A stretch of DNA of 64,000 nucleotides from Pseudalkalibacillus hwajinpoensis (GTDB taxonomy: Bacteria > Bacillota > Bacilli > Bacillales > Guptibacillaceae), in assembly GCF_015234585.1 (NCBI RefSeq), contig NZ_JADFCM010000001.1, positions 1,568,599 through 1,632,598 of the forward strand, read 5' to 3'. Below the pieces are notes generated by a model. The model searched no databases. It was not told where the DNA came from and saw only the letters and a program-made list of their open reading frames with translations. Made by a program: the position numbers and the translations under genes. Shown here one piece after another: positions 17,640-28,593 of this stretch; position 1 is the first letter of the stretch; each line of letters begins with the position of its first letter.

Positions 17640-18680
17640 ATGTTAACAGAACGTCAACTATTCATTTTGCAGTTATTGATTAATGACTACATTCAAACGG
17701 CTGAGCCTGTTGGATCACGCACGATTTCTAAGCGTGAAGATGTGACTTTCAGTTCTGCAACCATTCGTAATGAACTTGCGGACCTTGAAGAGATGGGCTA
17801 CATCGAGAAGACACATAGTTCTTCTGGAAGAGTACCTTCTGAAAAGGGATATCGTTTTTATGTTGATCATCTTCTGTCTCCACCTGTGCTTTCGAAAAAA
17901 GATGTGAATAACATTCATTCTCTTTTTGCAGAGAGAATGGTGGAAGTAGAGAAAGTGATTCAACAATCTGCTGGAATACTATCAGAGCTAACTCAATATA
18001 CGTCCATTATTCTTGGACCTGAAGTATTTGAAACGAAACTTCGACAAATTCAGATCATTCCCTTGTCAAAGGATACGGCCGTTGTGATTTTGGTAGCTGA
18101 CAGTGGACATGTCGAGAACCGAACATTGCAAATCCCGCCTTCGGTCAGTATGTCTGATATTGAAAAAGTTGTGAACATCATGAATGAACGCTTGAAGGAC
18201 GTTCCACTAATCTCCTTGAAGTCGACAATGATGAAAGAAATGGCAACTGTCTTAAAGAAACATATTGAGAATTATAATCAGGTTAATACAATGCTTGAAA
18301 ATCTTTTTCTCTATACCAATGCTGAAAAAGTGTATTACGGAGGCAAGACTAATATTCTGACCCAGCCTGAATTCAAAGATATTGATAAAGTCAGGTTGTT
18401 ACTTAATACATTTGAACAAGAAGACGTTATGTATAACATACTTCGACCTGAGAAAAATGGAATTGAAGTTAAAATTGGTCAGGAAAATGATCTTGAGGCG
18501 ATGCAGCATTGTAGCATCGTAACCGCCGACTATTTCATAGAAGGCAAGCGAATGGGCTCTATCGCTTTGCTTGGCCCGACTAGAATGGAATATCATCGTT
18601 CAATGAGTATTCTTGGTTTTCTAGCAAATGATCTTACTCGAACCTTGACCGATCGATATCAAAGTTTCAAACACTGGTAA
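17640..18680 (+). CDS. hrcA: HrcA, heat-shock repressor of class I genes
   Basis: This 346-residue repressor has an N-terminal winged helix (LTERQLFILQLLINDYI, then SSATIRNELADLEEMGYIEKTH). A GAF-like and dimerisation region follows. It binds CIRCE and needs GroEL for activity, so it releases the operator when unfolded protein accumulates. It is the first gene of the operon it controls. ATG follows GAGGTGATGAGGAG. Confidence 0.97.
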   Translation: MLTERQLFILQLLINDYIQTAEPVGSRTISKREDVTFSSATIRNELADLEEMGYIEKTHSSSGRVPSEKGYRFYVDHLLSPPVLSKKDVNNIHSLFAERMVEVEKVIQQSAGILSELTQYTSIILGPEVFETKLRQIQIIPLSKDTAVVILVADSGHVENRTLQIPPSVSMSDIEKVVNIMNERLKDVPLISLKSTMMKEMATVLKKHIENYNQVNTMLENLFLYTNAEKVYYGGKTNILTQPEFKDIDKVRLLLNTFEQEDVMYNILRPEKNGIEVKIGQENDLEAMQHCSIVTADYFIEGKRMGSIALLGPTRMEYHRSMSILGFLANDLTRTLTDRYQSFKHW

Positions 18681-18772
18681 ATTGGTAATAGTGAAGAAGG
18701 TGGGAGAAACATTTCTTCCATCCTTTTCTATGGGAGAAAGATTTGTTATATTTCGTTAGGGAGGTGAAATTC

Positions 18773-19345
18773 GTGGAAAAGCAAAACAGTCATCAAGAGG
18801 AAGAAGAACTTCTAACTGAAGAGGAAGAGAATCTTGAGCAAAATGCTGAAGAGAATGATGAACCTGAAGTGATTGAAGTATCTGAAACCAATGAAAATGA
18901 AGAGCTTGAGAACTTGCAACAGCAGGTTGAAGAGCTTGAGAATAAATATATGCGCACTCAGGCAGAATACGATAACTTCCGCCGCAGAACGCGTGAAGAA
19001 CGAAATGCAGATGCAAAATACCGTTCTCAAAAATTAGCTGAAGGGTTACTCCCAGCTATGGATAATTTCGAACGTGCACTAGCTGTTCAAAGCGATAGTG
19101 AGCAAGTAACGTCATTGCTTACCGGAATGGAAATGGTGTATCGTCAGTTGAAAGAGGCACTTGCTAATGAAGGTGTCGAAGAAATTGGTTCTGTAGGAGA
19201 AGCATTCAACCCGCATCTCCATCAGGCTGTCATGCAGGTTGAATCAGATGAACATGATTCAGATGTGGTTGTAGAGGTCTTACAAAAAGGCTATCAACTA
19301 AACGATCGCGTCCTTCGACCAGCAATGGTAAAGGTAAGCTCTTAA
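18773..19345 (+). CDS. grpE: GrpE, nucleotide exchange factor for DnaK
   Basis: This 190-residue protein has a very acidic N-terminal tail, a long coiled coil (about residues 40-90, ending with YDNFRRRTREE), and the C-terminal beta domain with the LHQAVMQ motif. It releases ADP from DnaK. GTG at 18773 is chosen because GGGAGGTG lies upstream; the longer frame from 18743 would run through that site. Confidence 0.96.
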   Translation: MEKQNSHQEEEELLTEEEENLEQNAEENDEPEVIEVSETNENEELENLQQQVEELENKYMRTQAEYDNFRRRTREERNADAKYRSQKLAEGLLPAMDNFERALAVQSDSEQVTSLLTGMEMVYRQLKEALANEGVEEIGSVGEAFNPHLHQAVMQVESDEHDSDVVVEVLQKGYQLNDRVLRPAMVKVSS

Positions 19346-19376
19346 CTACATATTAAGAAATAGGAGGTAGAATGTA

Positions 19377-21209
19377 ATGAGTAAAATTATCGGTATTGAC
19401 TTAGGTACAACAAACTCTTGTATTGCAGTAATGGAAGGCGGAGAAGCTACCGTTATCCCGAACCCGGAAGGTAGCCGTACAACTCCATCTGTCGTTGCAT
19501 TTAAAGATGAAGAACGTCTAGTAGGTGAAGTTGCGAAGCGTCAAGCAATCACAAACCCAAACACAATTCAATCCATTAAGCGTCATATGGGTACTGATCA
19601 TAAAGAAGACGTTGAGGGTAAATCATTTTCTCCTCAAGAAATTTCTGCGATCATTCTTCAGAAGCTAAAATCTTACGCTGAAGATTATCTTGGTGAAGGC
19701 GTTGAAAAAGCGGTTATTACAGTGCCTGCTTACTTTAACGATGCTGAGCGTCAAGCAACAAAAGATGCTGGTAAAATCGCTGGACTTGAAGTAGAGCGTA
19801 TTGTAAACGAACCAACTGCTGCAGCGCTTGCTTACGGTCTTGATAAAGAAGATGAAGATCAAACAATCCTAGTATTTGACCTTGGTGGCGGTACTTTTGA
19901 CGTATCGATCCTTGAACTTGGCGGAGGCGTATTTGAAGTTAAGTCTACTGCTGGTGATAACCGTCTTGGTGGTGACGACTTTGACCAAGTTATTATCGAT
20001 CATCTAGTAGCTGAATTTAAGAAAGATACTGGTGTTGACCTAGGTCAGGATAAAATGGCACTACAACGTTTGAAAGACGCTGCTGAAAAAGCGAAGAAAG
20101 ATCTTTCAGGCGTAGCACAAACGCAAATTTCTCTTCCATTTATCACAGCAGATGCTTCAGGACCTAAACACCTAGAGCTTAACCTGACTCGTGCTAAGTT
20201 CGAAGAGCTTTCTGCAAATCTTGTAGAACGTACAATGGCACCTACTCGCCAGGCTCTTAAAGATGCTGGAATGTCACCATCTGAACTTGATAAAGTTATT
20301 CTTGTTGGTGGTTCTACTCGTATTCCTGCAGTACAAGATGCTATTAAAAAAGAAACTGGACAGGATCCACATAAAGGCGTTAACCCTGATGAAGTTGTTG
20401 CTCTTGGTGCTGCAATTCAAGCTGGTGTAATTGCTGGTGATGTGAAGGACGTTGTTCTTCTTGACGTAACTCCACTTTCTCTTGGTATTGAAACAATGGG
20501 TGGCGTATTTACGAAGCTTATTGAACGTAATACAACCATTCCAACTAGTAAGTCACAGACATTCTCAACTGCTGCTGATAACCAGCCATCAGTGGACATT
20601 CATGTACTTCAAGGTGAGCGTGAAATGGCTCAGTATAACAAGACTCTTGGTCGCTTCCAGTTAACTGACATTCCTCCAGCTCCACGAGGAACTCCGCAAA
20701 TCGAAGTTTCATTTGATATCGACAAAAACGGTATCGTGAACGTTCGTGCGAAGGATCTTGGTACGAATAAAGAACAGTCTATTACAATCAAATCTTCAAG
20801 CGGTCTTTCAGATGACGAAATTGAAAACATGGTGAAAGACGCTGAAGCTAACGCTGAAGAAGATAAGCAGCGTCGTGAAGAAGTTGAAACACGTAACGAA
20901 GCTGATCAGCTCGTATTCACTACTGATAAAACTCTAAAAGACCTTGAAGGTCAAGTAGAGGAAGAAGAAGTGACAAAAGCTAATGAAGCAAAAGATAAAG
21001 TGAAAGCAGCTCTTGAAAATGATGACATTGAAGCAATTCGCACTGCGAAAGATGAGCTTCAAGAAATCGTTCAAGCCTTATCAATGAAAGTCTATGAGCA
21101 GGCTGCACAAGCTCAACAGGCTCAAGCTGGCGAAGAAGGCGGAGCTGAACAAGCTGATGATAACGTCGTTGATGCTGAGTATGAAGAGGTAGACGACGAC
21201 AAAAAGTAA
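19377..21209 (+). CDS. dnaK: DnaK, Hsp70 chaperone
   Basis: This 610-residue Hsp70 begins with [12 protein letters not shown]. The ATPase domain has the phosphate loop [12 protein letters not shown] and the adenosine motif VGGSTRIPA. The linker [15 protein letters not shown], the substrate-binding domain and a C-terminal lid follow, ending in an acidic EEVDDDKK tail. Codon use is visibly biased, as in highly expressed genes. AGGAGG precedes the ATG. A strong hairpin follows the gene. Confidence 0.99.
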   Translation: MSKIIGIDLGTTNSCIAVMEGGEATVIPNPEGSRTTPSVVAFKDEERLVGEVAKRQAITNPNTIQSIKRHMGTDHKEDVEGKSFSPQEISAIILQKLKSYAEDYLGEGVEKAVITVPAYFNDAERQATKDAGKIAGLEVERIVNEPTAAALAYGLDKEDEDQTILVFDLGGGTFDVSILELGGGVFEVKSTAGDNRLGGDDFDQVIIDHLVAEFKKDTGVDLGQDKMALQRLKDAAEKAKKDLSGVAQTQISLPFITADASGPKHLELNLTRAKFEELSANLVERTMAPTRQALKDAGMSPSELDKVILVGGSTRIPAVQDAIKKETGQDPHKGVNPDEVVALGAAIQAGVIAGDVKDVVLLDVTPLSLGIETMGGVFTKLIERNTTIPTSKSQTFSTAADNQPSVDIHVLQGEREMAQYNKTLGRFQLTDIPPAPRGTPQIEVSFDIDKNGIVNVRAKDLGTNKEQSITIKSSSGLSDDEIENMVKDAEANAEEDKQRREEVETRNEADQLVFTTDKTLKDLEGQVEEEEVTKANEAKDKVKAALENDDIEAIRTAKDELQEIVQALSMKVYEQAAQAQQAQAGEEGGAEQADDNVVDAEYEEVDDDKK

Positions 21210-21218
21210 GAAGATGAT

Positions 21219-21267
21219 ACGAAAAAAAGTCAAAGTCAGGCGTATCTTGACTTTGACTTTTTTCGTT
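21219..21267 (+). terminator. Hairpin terminator after dnaK
   Basis: Long near-perfect arms contain GTCAAAGTCA and TGACTTTGAC and are flanked by A and T runs. It likely reduces read-through into dnaJ. The remaining 290 bases to dnaJ are AT-rich, with no supported gene; a TATAAT at 21297 lacks a partner. Confidence 0.88.
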
Positions 21268-21557
21268 TAAAATGAAATGCAAACCATTCAATTCTATATA
21301 ATACGTATGCTAAGAATGTTGTTTGCGGTTGAACAATAACTAATCACAGATCACGTTTTCTCTATACTTGAAAAATTCTAAAAAATCGGGTGGAAGTGAT
21401 AGGTTGAGGTAATATTCACCAATTAACTTTTGGGGTTATTATCCAACTTCACCCAATTTACTATTAGCGTTCACTGGTGCTTACGATAGAGTATTGCAGA
21501 GCGTATAAACTCAATGATATGATAAACGTTATGTGAAGAGAATCGGGAGTGGATACG

Positions 21558-22667
21558 ATGAGTAAACGAGATTATTATGAAGTGCTGGGCGTTAGTAAGG
21601 ATGCTTCTGATGCCGAGCTGAAAAAAGCTTATCGAAAGCTTGCTAAGCAATATCACCCAGACATCAACCAGGAGCCGGGTGCAGATGAGAAGTTTAAAGA
21701 AGTAACGGAAGCTTATGAAGTATTAAGTGACTCTCAGAAAAAAGCTCAGTACGATCAGTTTGGGCACGCAGATCCAAATCAAGGATTTGGTGGCGGAGGA
21801 GCTGACTTCGGTGGCTTTGGCGACATTTTTGATATGTTCTTTGGTGGCGGAGGTCGCCGTAATCCAAATGCTCCGAGACAGGGTGCTGACCTTCAGTATT
21901 CAATGGAACTAACTTTTGAAGAAGCGGCATTTGGTAAAGAGACGGATATCTTTATTCCGAAAGAAGAAGAATGTTCAACATGTGATGGTTCTGGGGCAAA
22001 ACCAGGAACTTCACCTGAAACTTGTTCACACTGTGGTGGCGCTGGTCAGTTGAATGTGGAGCAAAATACTCCGTTTGGCCGAGTAGTTAATCGTCGCGTA
22101 TGTCATCACTGTGAAGGTACAGGCAAACTTATTAAAGATAAGTGTAAGACGTGTCGCGGTAAAGGGAAAGTTGAAGTTAAAAAGAAAATTCACGTTAAAC
22201 TCCCTGCAGGAATCGATGAAGGTCAACAAATCCGCATAACTGGAAAAGGGGAAGCTGGCGTTAACGGTGGACCTCCAGGAGACTTATTTGTAGTTGTTTA
22301 TGTGAGATCACATGACTTTTACGAACGTAGTGGCGATGATGTGTTATGTCAGATGCCGATCACCTTCTCACAAGCCGGTCTTGGAGATGAAATTGAAGTG
22401 CCGACCCTTCATGGTAAAGTGAAGCTTAAAGTGCCAGCTGGTACACAAAGTGGAACTAATTTCCGTTTAAAAGGGAAAGGTATTCAGAACGTACGTGGTT
22501 ATGGCCAGGGAGATCAACATGTTAAAATTCAAGTGATTACTCCTAAGCACTTAACTGATCGACAAAAAGAGCTTCTACGGGAGTTTAGTGAAATTTCAGG
22601 ACAGGTACCTGACGAACAGCATGAGAATTTTTTCTCTAAAGTGAAAAAGGCGTTCAAAGGAGAATAA
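21558..22667 (+). CDS. dnaJ: DnaJ, Hsp40 co-chaperone
   Basis: This 369-residue protein has a J domain with HPD at residues 33-35, a glycine- and phenylalanine-rich linker, and four CxxCxGxG zinc repeats starting [24 protein letters not shown] and CKTCRGKG. C-terminal substrate-binding domains follow. It stimulates DnaK ATPase. ATG at 21558 follows GGGAG by eight bases; a GTG nine bases upstream would overlap the binding site. Confidence 0.98.
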   Translation: MSKRDYYEVLGVSKDASDAELKKAYRKLAKQYHPDINQEPGADEKFKEVTEAYEVLSDSQKKAQYDQFGHADPNQGFGGGGADFGGFGDIFDMFFGGGGRRNPNAPRQGADLQYSMELTFEEAAFGKETDIFIPKEEECSTCDGSGAKPGTSPETCSHCGGAGQLNVEQNTPFGRVVNRRVCHHCEGTGKLIKDKCKTCRGKGKVEVKKKIHVKLPAGIDEGQQIRITGKGEAGVNGGPPGDLFVVVYVRSHDFYERSGDDVLCQMPITFSQAGLGDEIEVPTLHGKVKLKVPAGTQSGTNFRLKGKGIQNVRGYGQGDQHVKIQVITPKHLTDRQKELLREFSEISGQVPDEQHENFFSKVKKAFKGE

Positions 22668-22765
22668 GTAAGGTGAAAGCTGGTAACAGATTGCAGGCTA
22701 CTACTTCAAGTGGCCTGCCTGTTTCCTTTCCGAAAAAAAGGATCCAAAAGAGGAGTGGGCAATGA

Positions 22766-23710
22766 ATGAAATGGTCTGAGATAAGCATTCATACGACAAA
22801 CGAAGCAATTGAAGCAGTATCAAACATTCTACATGAAGCAGGTGCCAGTGGGGTAGTCATTGAAGACCCAATGGATCTTGTGAAAGTATGGGATACTACT
22901 TTCGGAGAGGTTTATCAGCTCAATCCAGATGATTATCCTGAAGAAGGCGTTATCTTGAAAGCTTACTTGCCTGTCAATAGTTTTCTTGGTGAAACGGTTG
23001 AACAAATTAAAGAAGCGATTAATGGACTACTTGTCTATGATATTGATTTAGGGCATAACACTGTTCAAATCAGTGAAGTGAATGAGGAAGAATGGGCTAC
23101 AGCGTGGAAAAAATATTATAAACCTGTCAAAATATCTGAACGAATTACGATTACACCCACATGGGAAGATTACAAGCCTGTCACAACAGATGAAATTATT
23201 ATTGAGCTTGATCCTGGCATGGCTTTCGGTACAGGAACACATCCGACAACGGTATTGTGTGTTCAAGCGCTTGAAAAAATCATTGAGCCGGGTCAGCGTG
23301 TGATTGACGTTGGTACGGGGTCAGGTGTTTTAAGTATCGCGGCTGCTAGTCTTGGCGCTGAATCAGTTGATGCTCTTGACCTTGATGAAATAGCTGTTAA
23401 AAGTGCTGCGTTAAATACTAAATTAAATAAAGTTCATCACAAAATTAATGTCAGTCAAAATAATCTTCTTGAGGGTATTGATGAAACTTACGATGTCATT
23501 GTCGCTAATTTACTTTCAGAAATTATTATTCGCTTTACAGACGATGTGGCTCGCGTCCTTAAACCAGGTGGTGCATTTATCACCTCGGGTATTATCTCTG
23601 CGAAAAAGCAGGAAGTAAAACAGTCGATCATTGAACAGGGTCTTATCATTGAAGAAACGCTCCAAATGGAAGATTGGGTTGCGTTTATTGCCAGAAAACC
23701 CCACGAGTAA
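22766..23710 (+). CDS. prmA: PrmA, ribosomal protein L11 methyltransferase
   Basis: This 314-residue enzyme methylates ribosomal protein L11. The N-terminal substrate-recognition domain ([17 protein letters not shown]) is followed by the linker with [14 protein letters not shown] and a SAM-binding motif [21 protein letters not shown] precedes the ATG. It lies in the usual place after dnaJ. Confidence 0.96.
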   Translation: MKWSEISIHTTNEAIEAVSNILHEAGASGVVIEDPMDLVKVWDTTFGEVYQLNPDDYPEEGVILKAYLPVNSFLGETVEQIKEAINGLLVYDIDLGHNTVQISEVNEEEWATAWKKYYKPVKISERITITPTWEDYKPVTTDEIIIELDPGMAFGTGTHPTTVLCVQALEKIIEPGQRVIDVGTGSGVLSIAAASLGAESVDALDLDEIAVKSAALNTKLNKVHHKINVSQNNLLEGIDETYDVIVANLLSEIIIRFTDDVARVLKPGGAFITSGIISAKKQEVKQSIIEQGLIIEETLQMEDWVAFIARKPHE

Positions 23711-23722
23711 GGAGGTAGAACG

Positions 23723-24475
23723 ATGCAACGATATTTCATTTCTGCCTCTCAAGTTCAAGACGATCACGTTACTATTGAAGGGGAAGATGTGAAGCACATT
23801 TCGAAAGTGATGAGAATGACAGTGGGTGACAACATCATATGTTGCACTGAAGACGGTAAATCAGCCCTATGCGAATTAGAAGAAATTAATTCGGACTTAA
23901 TCAAAGCTGTTCCATTAGAATGGTTGGAGGAACAAAAGAAACTCCCTGTTCATGTTACAATTGTTCAAGGACTGCCTAAAGGAGATAAATTAGAAACTGT
24001 TATACAAAAGGGCACAGAACTAGGTGCGGATCAGTTTATCCCTTTTAAAGCTGAGCGTTCTATTGTAAAATGGGATGAGCAAAAAAGCGCTAAAAAGTTG
24101 CAGAGACTAAAAAAAATTGCAAAAGAAGCGGCTGAACAATCCCATCGAACAACCATTCCATCGATTGAAATGCCTTATTCCATTTCATCACTTATTAAAG
24201 CAAGTGAGTCTTATGATTATAAATTAATTGCTTATGAAGAGGAAGCGAGAGCAGGAGAAACTGCTACGCTTGTTCAAACGCTTCACGAGGCAAATGTGAA
24301 TGACCGAATAATGGTCGTATTTGGACCAGAGGGCGGACTTTCAGATAATGAAGTAGCGAGTTTAATTCAAGCTGGTTTTGCTTCATGTGGACTTGGTCCA
24401 AGGATTTTGCGAACAGAAACGGCTGCCATGTACGTGCTGGCAGCAGTTTCTTATCATTTTGAACTAATGAGGTGA
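23723..24475 (+). CDS. rsmE: RsmE, 16S rRNA m3U1498 methyltransferase
   Basis: This 250-residue SPOUT-class methyltransferase has an N-terminal PUA-like part and a C-terminal knot. VFGPEGGLSDNE and the final LGPRILRTETA are the signature motifs. It methylates U1498 of 16S rRNA. GGAGG precedes the ATG, 12 bases after prmA. Confidence 0.96.
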   Translation: MQRYFISASQVQDDHVTIEGEDVKHISKVMRMTVGDNIICCTEDGKSALCELEEINSDLIKAVPLEWLEEQKKLPVHVTIVQGLPKGDKLETVIQKGTELGADQFIPFKAERSIVKWDEQKSAKKLQRLKKIAKEAAEQSHRTTIPSIEMPYSISSLIKASESYDYKLIAYEEEARAGETATLVQTLHEANVNDRIMVVFGPEGGLSDNEVASLIQAGFASCGLGPRILRTETAAMYVLAAVSYHFELMR

Positions 24476-24479
24476 TTAT

Positions 24480-25835
24480 ATGCCTTCAGTTGCTTTCCAT
24501 ACATTAGGCTGTAAAGTAAACCATTACGAAACTGAAGCGATTTGGCAGTTGTTTAAAGATCATGATTATGAACGCGTTGAGTTCGATCATGCATCGGATG
24601 TATATGTTATTAATACGTGCACAGTAACGAATACTGGGGATAAAAAAAGCAGACAGGTTATTCGTCGTGCGATTCGTAAAAATCCTGATGCCGTCATTTG
24701 TGTAACAGGTTGTTATGCTCAAACGTCACCTGCAGAAATTATGGCTATTCCTGGAGTGGATGTTGTTGTAGGAACACAGGATCGCGTTAAAATGCTTGAT
24801 TATATTGAACAGTATAAGCGCGAACGAGAGCCTGTAAATGGCGTAGGCAATATTATGAAAGCGCGTGTTTATGAAGAGCTTGAAGTTCCAGCTTTTACAG
24901 ATCGCACGCGAGCTTCTCTTAAAATTCAAGAAGGTTGTAACAATTTCTGTACTTTCTGTATTATTCCTTGGGCAAGAGGGCTTCTCAGATCTCGTGAACC
25001 GGAAGCGGTCATTTCACAAGCTCAACAGCTTGTTGATGCCGGTTATAAAGAAATCGTTCTAACGGGTATCCATACAGCAGGGTATGGAGAGGATTTGAAA
25101 GATTACAACTTTGCTCAGCTTCTTCGTGACCTTGATGCTAAAGTGAAAGGTCTTAAGCGAATTCGGATTTCTTCTATTGAAGCCAGTCAGGTAACTGATG
25201 AAGTGATCGAAGTATTGAATCAATCTGAAAAAGTTGTTCCACATCTTCATATACCGCTTCAATCTGGATCCAATACAGTATTACAGCGAATGAGAAGAAA
25301 GTATACGATGGAAATGTTTGGTGAGCGCTTAGAGCGTTTGAAAAAAGCACTTCCGGGATTAGCAATTACGTCCGACGTTATTGTCGGCTTTCCTGGTGAA
25401 ACAGATGAGGAATTTAAAGAGACATATGACTTTATTGCAAAGCATAAATTCTCGGAACTTCACGTTTTCCCATTTTCAAAGAGAACAGGCACGCCTGCAG
25501 CTCGGATGGAAGACCAGGTTGATGATGAAGTTAAGAACAAGCGCGTTCATCATTTAATTGAGCTTTCGAATCAACTTGCGAAAGAGTACGCGTCCCATTA
25601 TGAAGGTGAAGTGCTTGAGGTAATTCCAGAAGAGAAGTACAAGGATGACCCAGAATCAAACTTATTCGTTGGTTATTCAGCGAACTATATGAAAGTAATT
25701 TTCGAAGCATCTGAAGAAATGATTGGAAAAATTGTTAAAGTGAAAATCACTAAACCAGGATATCCTTATAATGAAGGTCAATTTGTTCGCGTTATGAACG
25801 AGGACGAGCCAACTGCTGCAGTTGCTTCATTTTAA
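24480..25835 (+). CDS. mtaB: MtaB, tRNA ms2t6A37 methylthiotransferase
   Basis: This 451-residue enzyme has the N-terminal UPF0004 domain with conserved cysteines (GCKVNHYE, then NTCTVTN and GCYAQ). The radical-SAM cysteines are in CNNFCTFC near residue 154, and a TRAM domain closes the protein. It adds a methylthio group to t6A37 of ANN-decoding tRNAs. It is the last gene of the CIRCE operon, five bases after rsmE. Confidence 0.96.
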   Translation: MPSVAFHTLGCKVNHYETEAIWQLFKDHDYERVEFDHASDVYVINTCTVTNTGDKKSRQVIRRAIRKNPDAVICVTGCYAQTSPAEIMAIPGVDVVVGTQDRVKMLDYIEQYKREREPVNGVGNIMKARVYEELEVPAFTDRTRASLKIQEGCNNFCTFCIIPWARGLLRSREPEAVISQAQQLVDAGYKEIVLTGIHTAGYGEDLKDYNFAQLLRDLDAKVKGLKRIRISSIEASQVTDEVIEVLNQSEKVVPHLHIPLQSGSNTVLQRMRRKYTMEMFGERLERLKKALPGLAITSDVIVGFPGETDEEFKETYDFIAKHKFSELHVFPFSKRTGTPAARMEDQVDDEVKNKRVHHLIELSNQLAKEYASHYEGEVLEVIPEEKYKDDPESNLFVGYSANYMKVIFEASEEMIGKIVKVKITKPGYPYNEGQFVRVMNEDEPTAAVASF

Positions 25836-25894
25836 GCTAATGGGCTGAACCCTTAAATTAGCCTAACTAAAACAGAATCGGAAGGATGACTATC

Positions 25895-26566
25895 ATGAAT
25901 AAAGAACTAGCAAAAATGATTGATCACACAGCACTAAAACCAGATACTAGCAGAGCGCAGATCGAAAAGCTTTGTGAAGAAGCAAGAGAATTTAATTTTG
26001 CTTCAGTTTGCGTTAATCCTACTTGGGTTTCCCTCGCTGCGGAAATGTTGCAAGGTGCTGAAGCTAAAGTTTGTACAGTAATTGGTTTCCCTCTAGGAGC
26101 CGTTACAACAGAAACAAAAGCCTTCGAAACAAATGATGCGATTCAAAAGGGTGCTACTGAAGTAGATATGGTTATTAACATTGGTGCACTTAAAGACGGA
26201 AATAACGACCTTGTAGAGCAAGATATCAATGCTGTTGTTGAAGCGGCAAAAGGTAAGGCGCTTGTTAAGGTAATTATTGAGACTTGTCTTCTAACTGATG
26301 AAGAAAAAACACGCGCGTGTGAGCTTTCGGTAAAAGCTGGGGCTGACTATGTTAAGACATCAACTGGTTTTTCAACTGGTGGAGCTACAGTTGAAGATAT
26401 TAAACTAATGAGAAATACAGTTGGGCCGAACATTGGTGTGAAAGCTTCTGGAGGAGTTCGCGACCTAGAAGGTTCTCAAGCTATGATTGATGCAGGAGCT
26501 ACACGTATTGGAGCTAGTGCTGGAGTCAAAATTGTTCAAGGTGAAACAGCAGATACGGATTATTAA
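25895..26566 (+). CDS. deoC: Deoxyribose-phosphate aldolase
   Basis: This 223-residue TIM-barrel class I aldolase splits deoxyribose 5-phosphate to glyceraldehyde 3-phosphate and acetaldehyde in deoxynucleoside breakdown. The Schiff-base lysine lies in VKTSTGF, and the second conserved lysine in GVKASGG. ATG at 25895 follows GGAAGG by nine bases. In B. subtilis deoC is in the deoC-nupC-pdp operon, so its place here after mtaB, alone, is a rearrangement. A strong terminator follows. Confidence 0.97.
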   Translation: MNKELAKMIDHTALKPDTSRAQIEKLCEEAREFNFASVCVNPTWVSLAAEMLQGAEAKVCTVIGFPLGAVTTETKAFETNDAIQKGATEVDMVINIGALKDGNNDLVEQDINAVVEAAKGKALVKVIIETCLLTDEEKTRACELSVKAGADYVKTSTGFSTGGATVEDIKLMRNTVGPNIGVKASGGVRDLEGSQAMIDAGATRIGASAGVKIVQGETADTDY

Positions 26567-26573
26567 TATAACG

Positions 26574-26612
26574 ACCCCATGACTTCTATTAACAGAAGTG
26601 ATGGGGTTTTTT
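26574..26612 (+). terminator. Terminator after deoC
   Basis: Arms containing ACCCCAT and ATGGGGT with inner ACTTCT and AGAAGT are followed by six T residues. Confidence 0.9.
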
Positions 26613-26709
26613 AGATATTATGAAGGATAGGGATTATGGTTTTCTCAGTAGATAATAAGGTGACAGTCTATTGAACGAAACCCGAGAATTTATGCTGAAG
26701 TCGCTAGCT

Positions 26710-27645
26710 TTATATTAAAATGTTTCTTGAGTGTATTCTTTCAATTGATAGGGCTAACAAACCAGTTACAGGTAAAAATAGTAAAGAAGACAAGACGTTA
26801 AAGAGAATAGAAACGTGAGCAAGTTGAACGTCAGGAAAGGTAGTAAGGGTAGAAGCTATCGTGCCAAAAATCCCTATTAACGGATAGAAGATGACTACAC
26901 CTATAATGTTTATCCAAACGTGAGCATAAGCAGCAAGTTTAGCTTCTGTACTGCTTCCAATACTTGCTATGACCGCTGTGATACAAGTGCCGATATTCGC
27001 TCCATAAAGGATGGCGATCGCTGAGGAAAGAGTAAGTAAGTCCTGATTAATAAAGCTCATTGTAATTCCCGTTGTTGCTGTACTTGATTGGATGACTGCA
27101 GTTAATAATGTCCCAATTCCAATACCATACATAAGATTTGAATTCGTATTATGGATAACATCTTTAATAAATGATAAAGTCGATAAAGGTATAGCAAGTG
27201 CTTCTAGCCCATGCATAGCAACGAAAATGCAACCTAAGCCGAACAGAACTGTTCCAATGCTGAAAAGCAGCTGTTTTCTAACTTGAAGCAAGATAAAGCC
27301 GCTCAGTAATAGCGGTATGACAAGTTGATCAGGATTAAGAGTCATTAATTCAGCTGTAATGGTAGTCCCAATATTCGTGCCAAGAATAATTCCAATTGAC
27401 TGTCTAAAGGTAAGCAGCTTAGCCGCAATTAAGCTTATTGTAATGACCATAACAGCAGAGCTGCTTTGTAACAGGGCTGTTATAACAGCGCCGGTAATAA
27501 GTCCGCGTAAAGGCGTTGAAGCAGCCCGATAAAGCCATGTTTGTAGCCTGGAACTGGAGATGGTATTTAGTCCAACGCGGAGCACAGCCATTCCAAAAAG
27601 AAAAATACTAATGAAGACGATGAAAGATGCAATATATTGACTCAA
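26710..27645 (-). CDS. yqeW: Na+/phosphate cotransporter family protein YqeW
   Basis: This 311-residue membrane protein has about eight helices. Two inverted repeats carry the QSSSA and QSSTA motifs that form the substrate site in the PNaS family. Function in Bacillus is unproven, and phosphate transport is inferred. The TTG at 27645 is chosen because GGGGA lies ten bases upstream and the length then matches B. subtilis YqeW (about 307 aa). It is a single gene on the reverse strand between deoC and rpsU. Confidence 0.87.
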   Translation of the reverse strand: MSQYIASFIVFISIFLFGMAVLRVGLNTISSSRLQTWLYRAASTPLRGLITGAVITALLQSSSAVMVITISLIAAKLLTFRQSIGIILGTNIGTTITAELMTLNPDQLVIPLLLSGFILLQVRKQLLFSIGTVLFGLGCIFVAMHGLEALAIPLSTLSFIKDVIHNTNSNLMYGIGIGTLLTAVIQSSTATTGITMSFINQDLLTLSSAIAILYGANIGTCITAVIASIGSSTEAKLAAYAHVWINIIGVVIFYPLIGIFGTIASTLTTFPDVQLAHVSILFNVLSSLLFLPVTGLLALSIERIHSRNILI

Positions 27646-27857
27646 TTTAGGCACTTCCCCTTTCCAATGAAAGTTTATGGACAGGATCCGTGTTACATGC
27701 TCGTTTTTTCTCATTGCTATGGAAAAAAGTTTTCATTATAACCACCGCTCATTCTATTAGTAAAATTTTCTCTTAGTTGCGGTTTTAAAGCAATCATGAG
27801 TGAAAGACGAAAAAATCTTTAATAAGACTAAAAGAAATAAAATATACGAAAGAAATG

Positions 27858-27886
27858 TTGATAAACAGGACGGGATGTATTATAAT
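27858..27886 (+). promoter_or_regulatory. Sigma-A promoter of rpsU-yqeY
   Basis: TTGATA (27858-27863) and TATAAT (27881-27886) are separated by 17 bases. A hairpin (27895-27919) sits at the predicted 5' end of the transcript. Confidence 0.87.
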
Positions 27887-27955
27887 TGCAGGTGACATGT
27901 CTTTGTTAGAAAGTCATGTGTTATGATTGTCTATGTTTTGGAGGGAGGGATAGAG

Positions 27956-28132
27956 ATGGCGGAAACTCGCGTGCGTAAGAACGAGTCGATCGATGATGCT
28001 CTGCGTCGCTTCAAGAGAACGGTTTCTAAAGAAGGCACTATGGCTGAAGTAAAGAAGCGCAAGCACTATGAAAAGCCAAGTGTAAAGCGTAAAAAGAAAT
28101 CTGAGGCAGCAAGGAAAAAGCGTAAGTTCTAA
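27956..28132 (+). CDS. rpsU: 30S ribosomal protein S21
   Basis: This 58-residue, very basic protein contains [15 protein letters not shown] and a lysine-rich tail. S21 is placed near the anti-Shine-Dalgarno region of 16S rRNA. ATG at 27956 is preceded by GGAGGGAGGG; the longer frame from 27923 runs through that site. yqeY follows after 17 bases, so the two form one unit. Confidence 0.97.
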   Translation: MAETRVRKNESIDDALRRFKRTVSKEGTMAEVKKRKHYEKPSVKRKKKSEAARKKRKF

Positions 28133-28149
28133 GAGAGGGTGTTAGGTCA

Positions 28150-28593
28150 GTGAGTCTAAATGACCGTTTAACAGCAGATATGAAAGTAGCGATGAAGAAC
28201 AAAGAGAAGAACAAACTATCTGTTATTCGGATGGTGAAATCTTCAATTCAGAATGAATCCATTAAACTGGGTCATGATTTAACTGAAGAGGAAGAACTTA
28301 CCGTTCTCACTCGCGAAGTCAAGCAACGTAAAGACTCCCTCCTTGAATTTGAAAAAGCTGGCCGAAGTGATCTTGTGCAGAATCTCGATGAAGAGCTGTC
28401 GATTTTATCTGTCTACCTGCCGAAACAACTCTCTGAAGAAGAAGTTGACCAGATTGTTCAGAAAGTTATTTCTGAAACTGGCGCGTCTTCAAAGAAAGAT
28501 ATGGGTATGGTAATGGGTGCGCTAATGCCTCGAGTAAAAGGCAAAGCGGACGGCGGACTTGTTAATCGTCTTGTACAAAAAAACTTATCATAA
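28150..28593 (+). CDS. yqeY: YqeY, GatB/YqeY domain protein
   Basis: This 147-residue protein has the alpha-helical YqeY domain also found at the C-terminus of GatB. It is probably tRNA-binding, although the function in Bacillus is unknown. The GTG start follows an AGAGGG sequence. The C-terminal [14 protein letters not shown] is the family signature. It is co-transcribed with rpsU. Confidence 0.93.
   Translation: MSLNDRLTADMKVAMKNKEKNKLSVIRMVKSSIQNESIKLGHDLTEEEELTVLTREVKQRKDSLLEFEKAGRSDLVQNLDEELSILSVYLPKQLSEEEVDQIVQKVISETGASSKKDMGMVMGALMPRVKGKADGGLVNRLVQKNLS

Noticed and set aside
21268..21557. Possible promoter or antisense RNA between dnaK and dnaJ
   Set aside because: A TATAAT (21297) has no matching -35, and no convincing terminator or fold was seen apart from the dnaK hairpin.
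22693..22718. Stem-loop after dnaJ as a terminator
   Set aside because: Only a six-base stem is clear, and no T run follows, so the operon probably continues into prmA.
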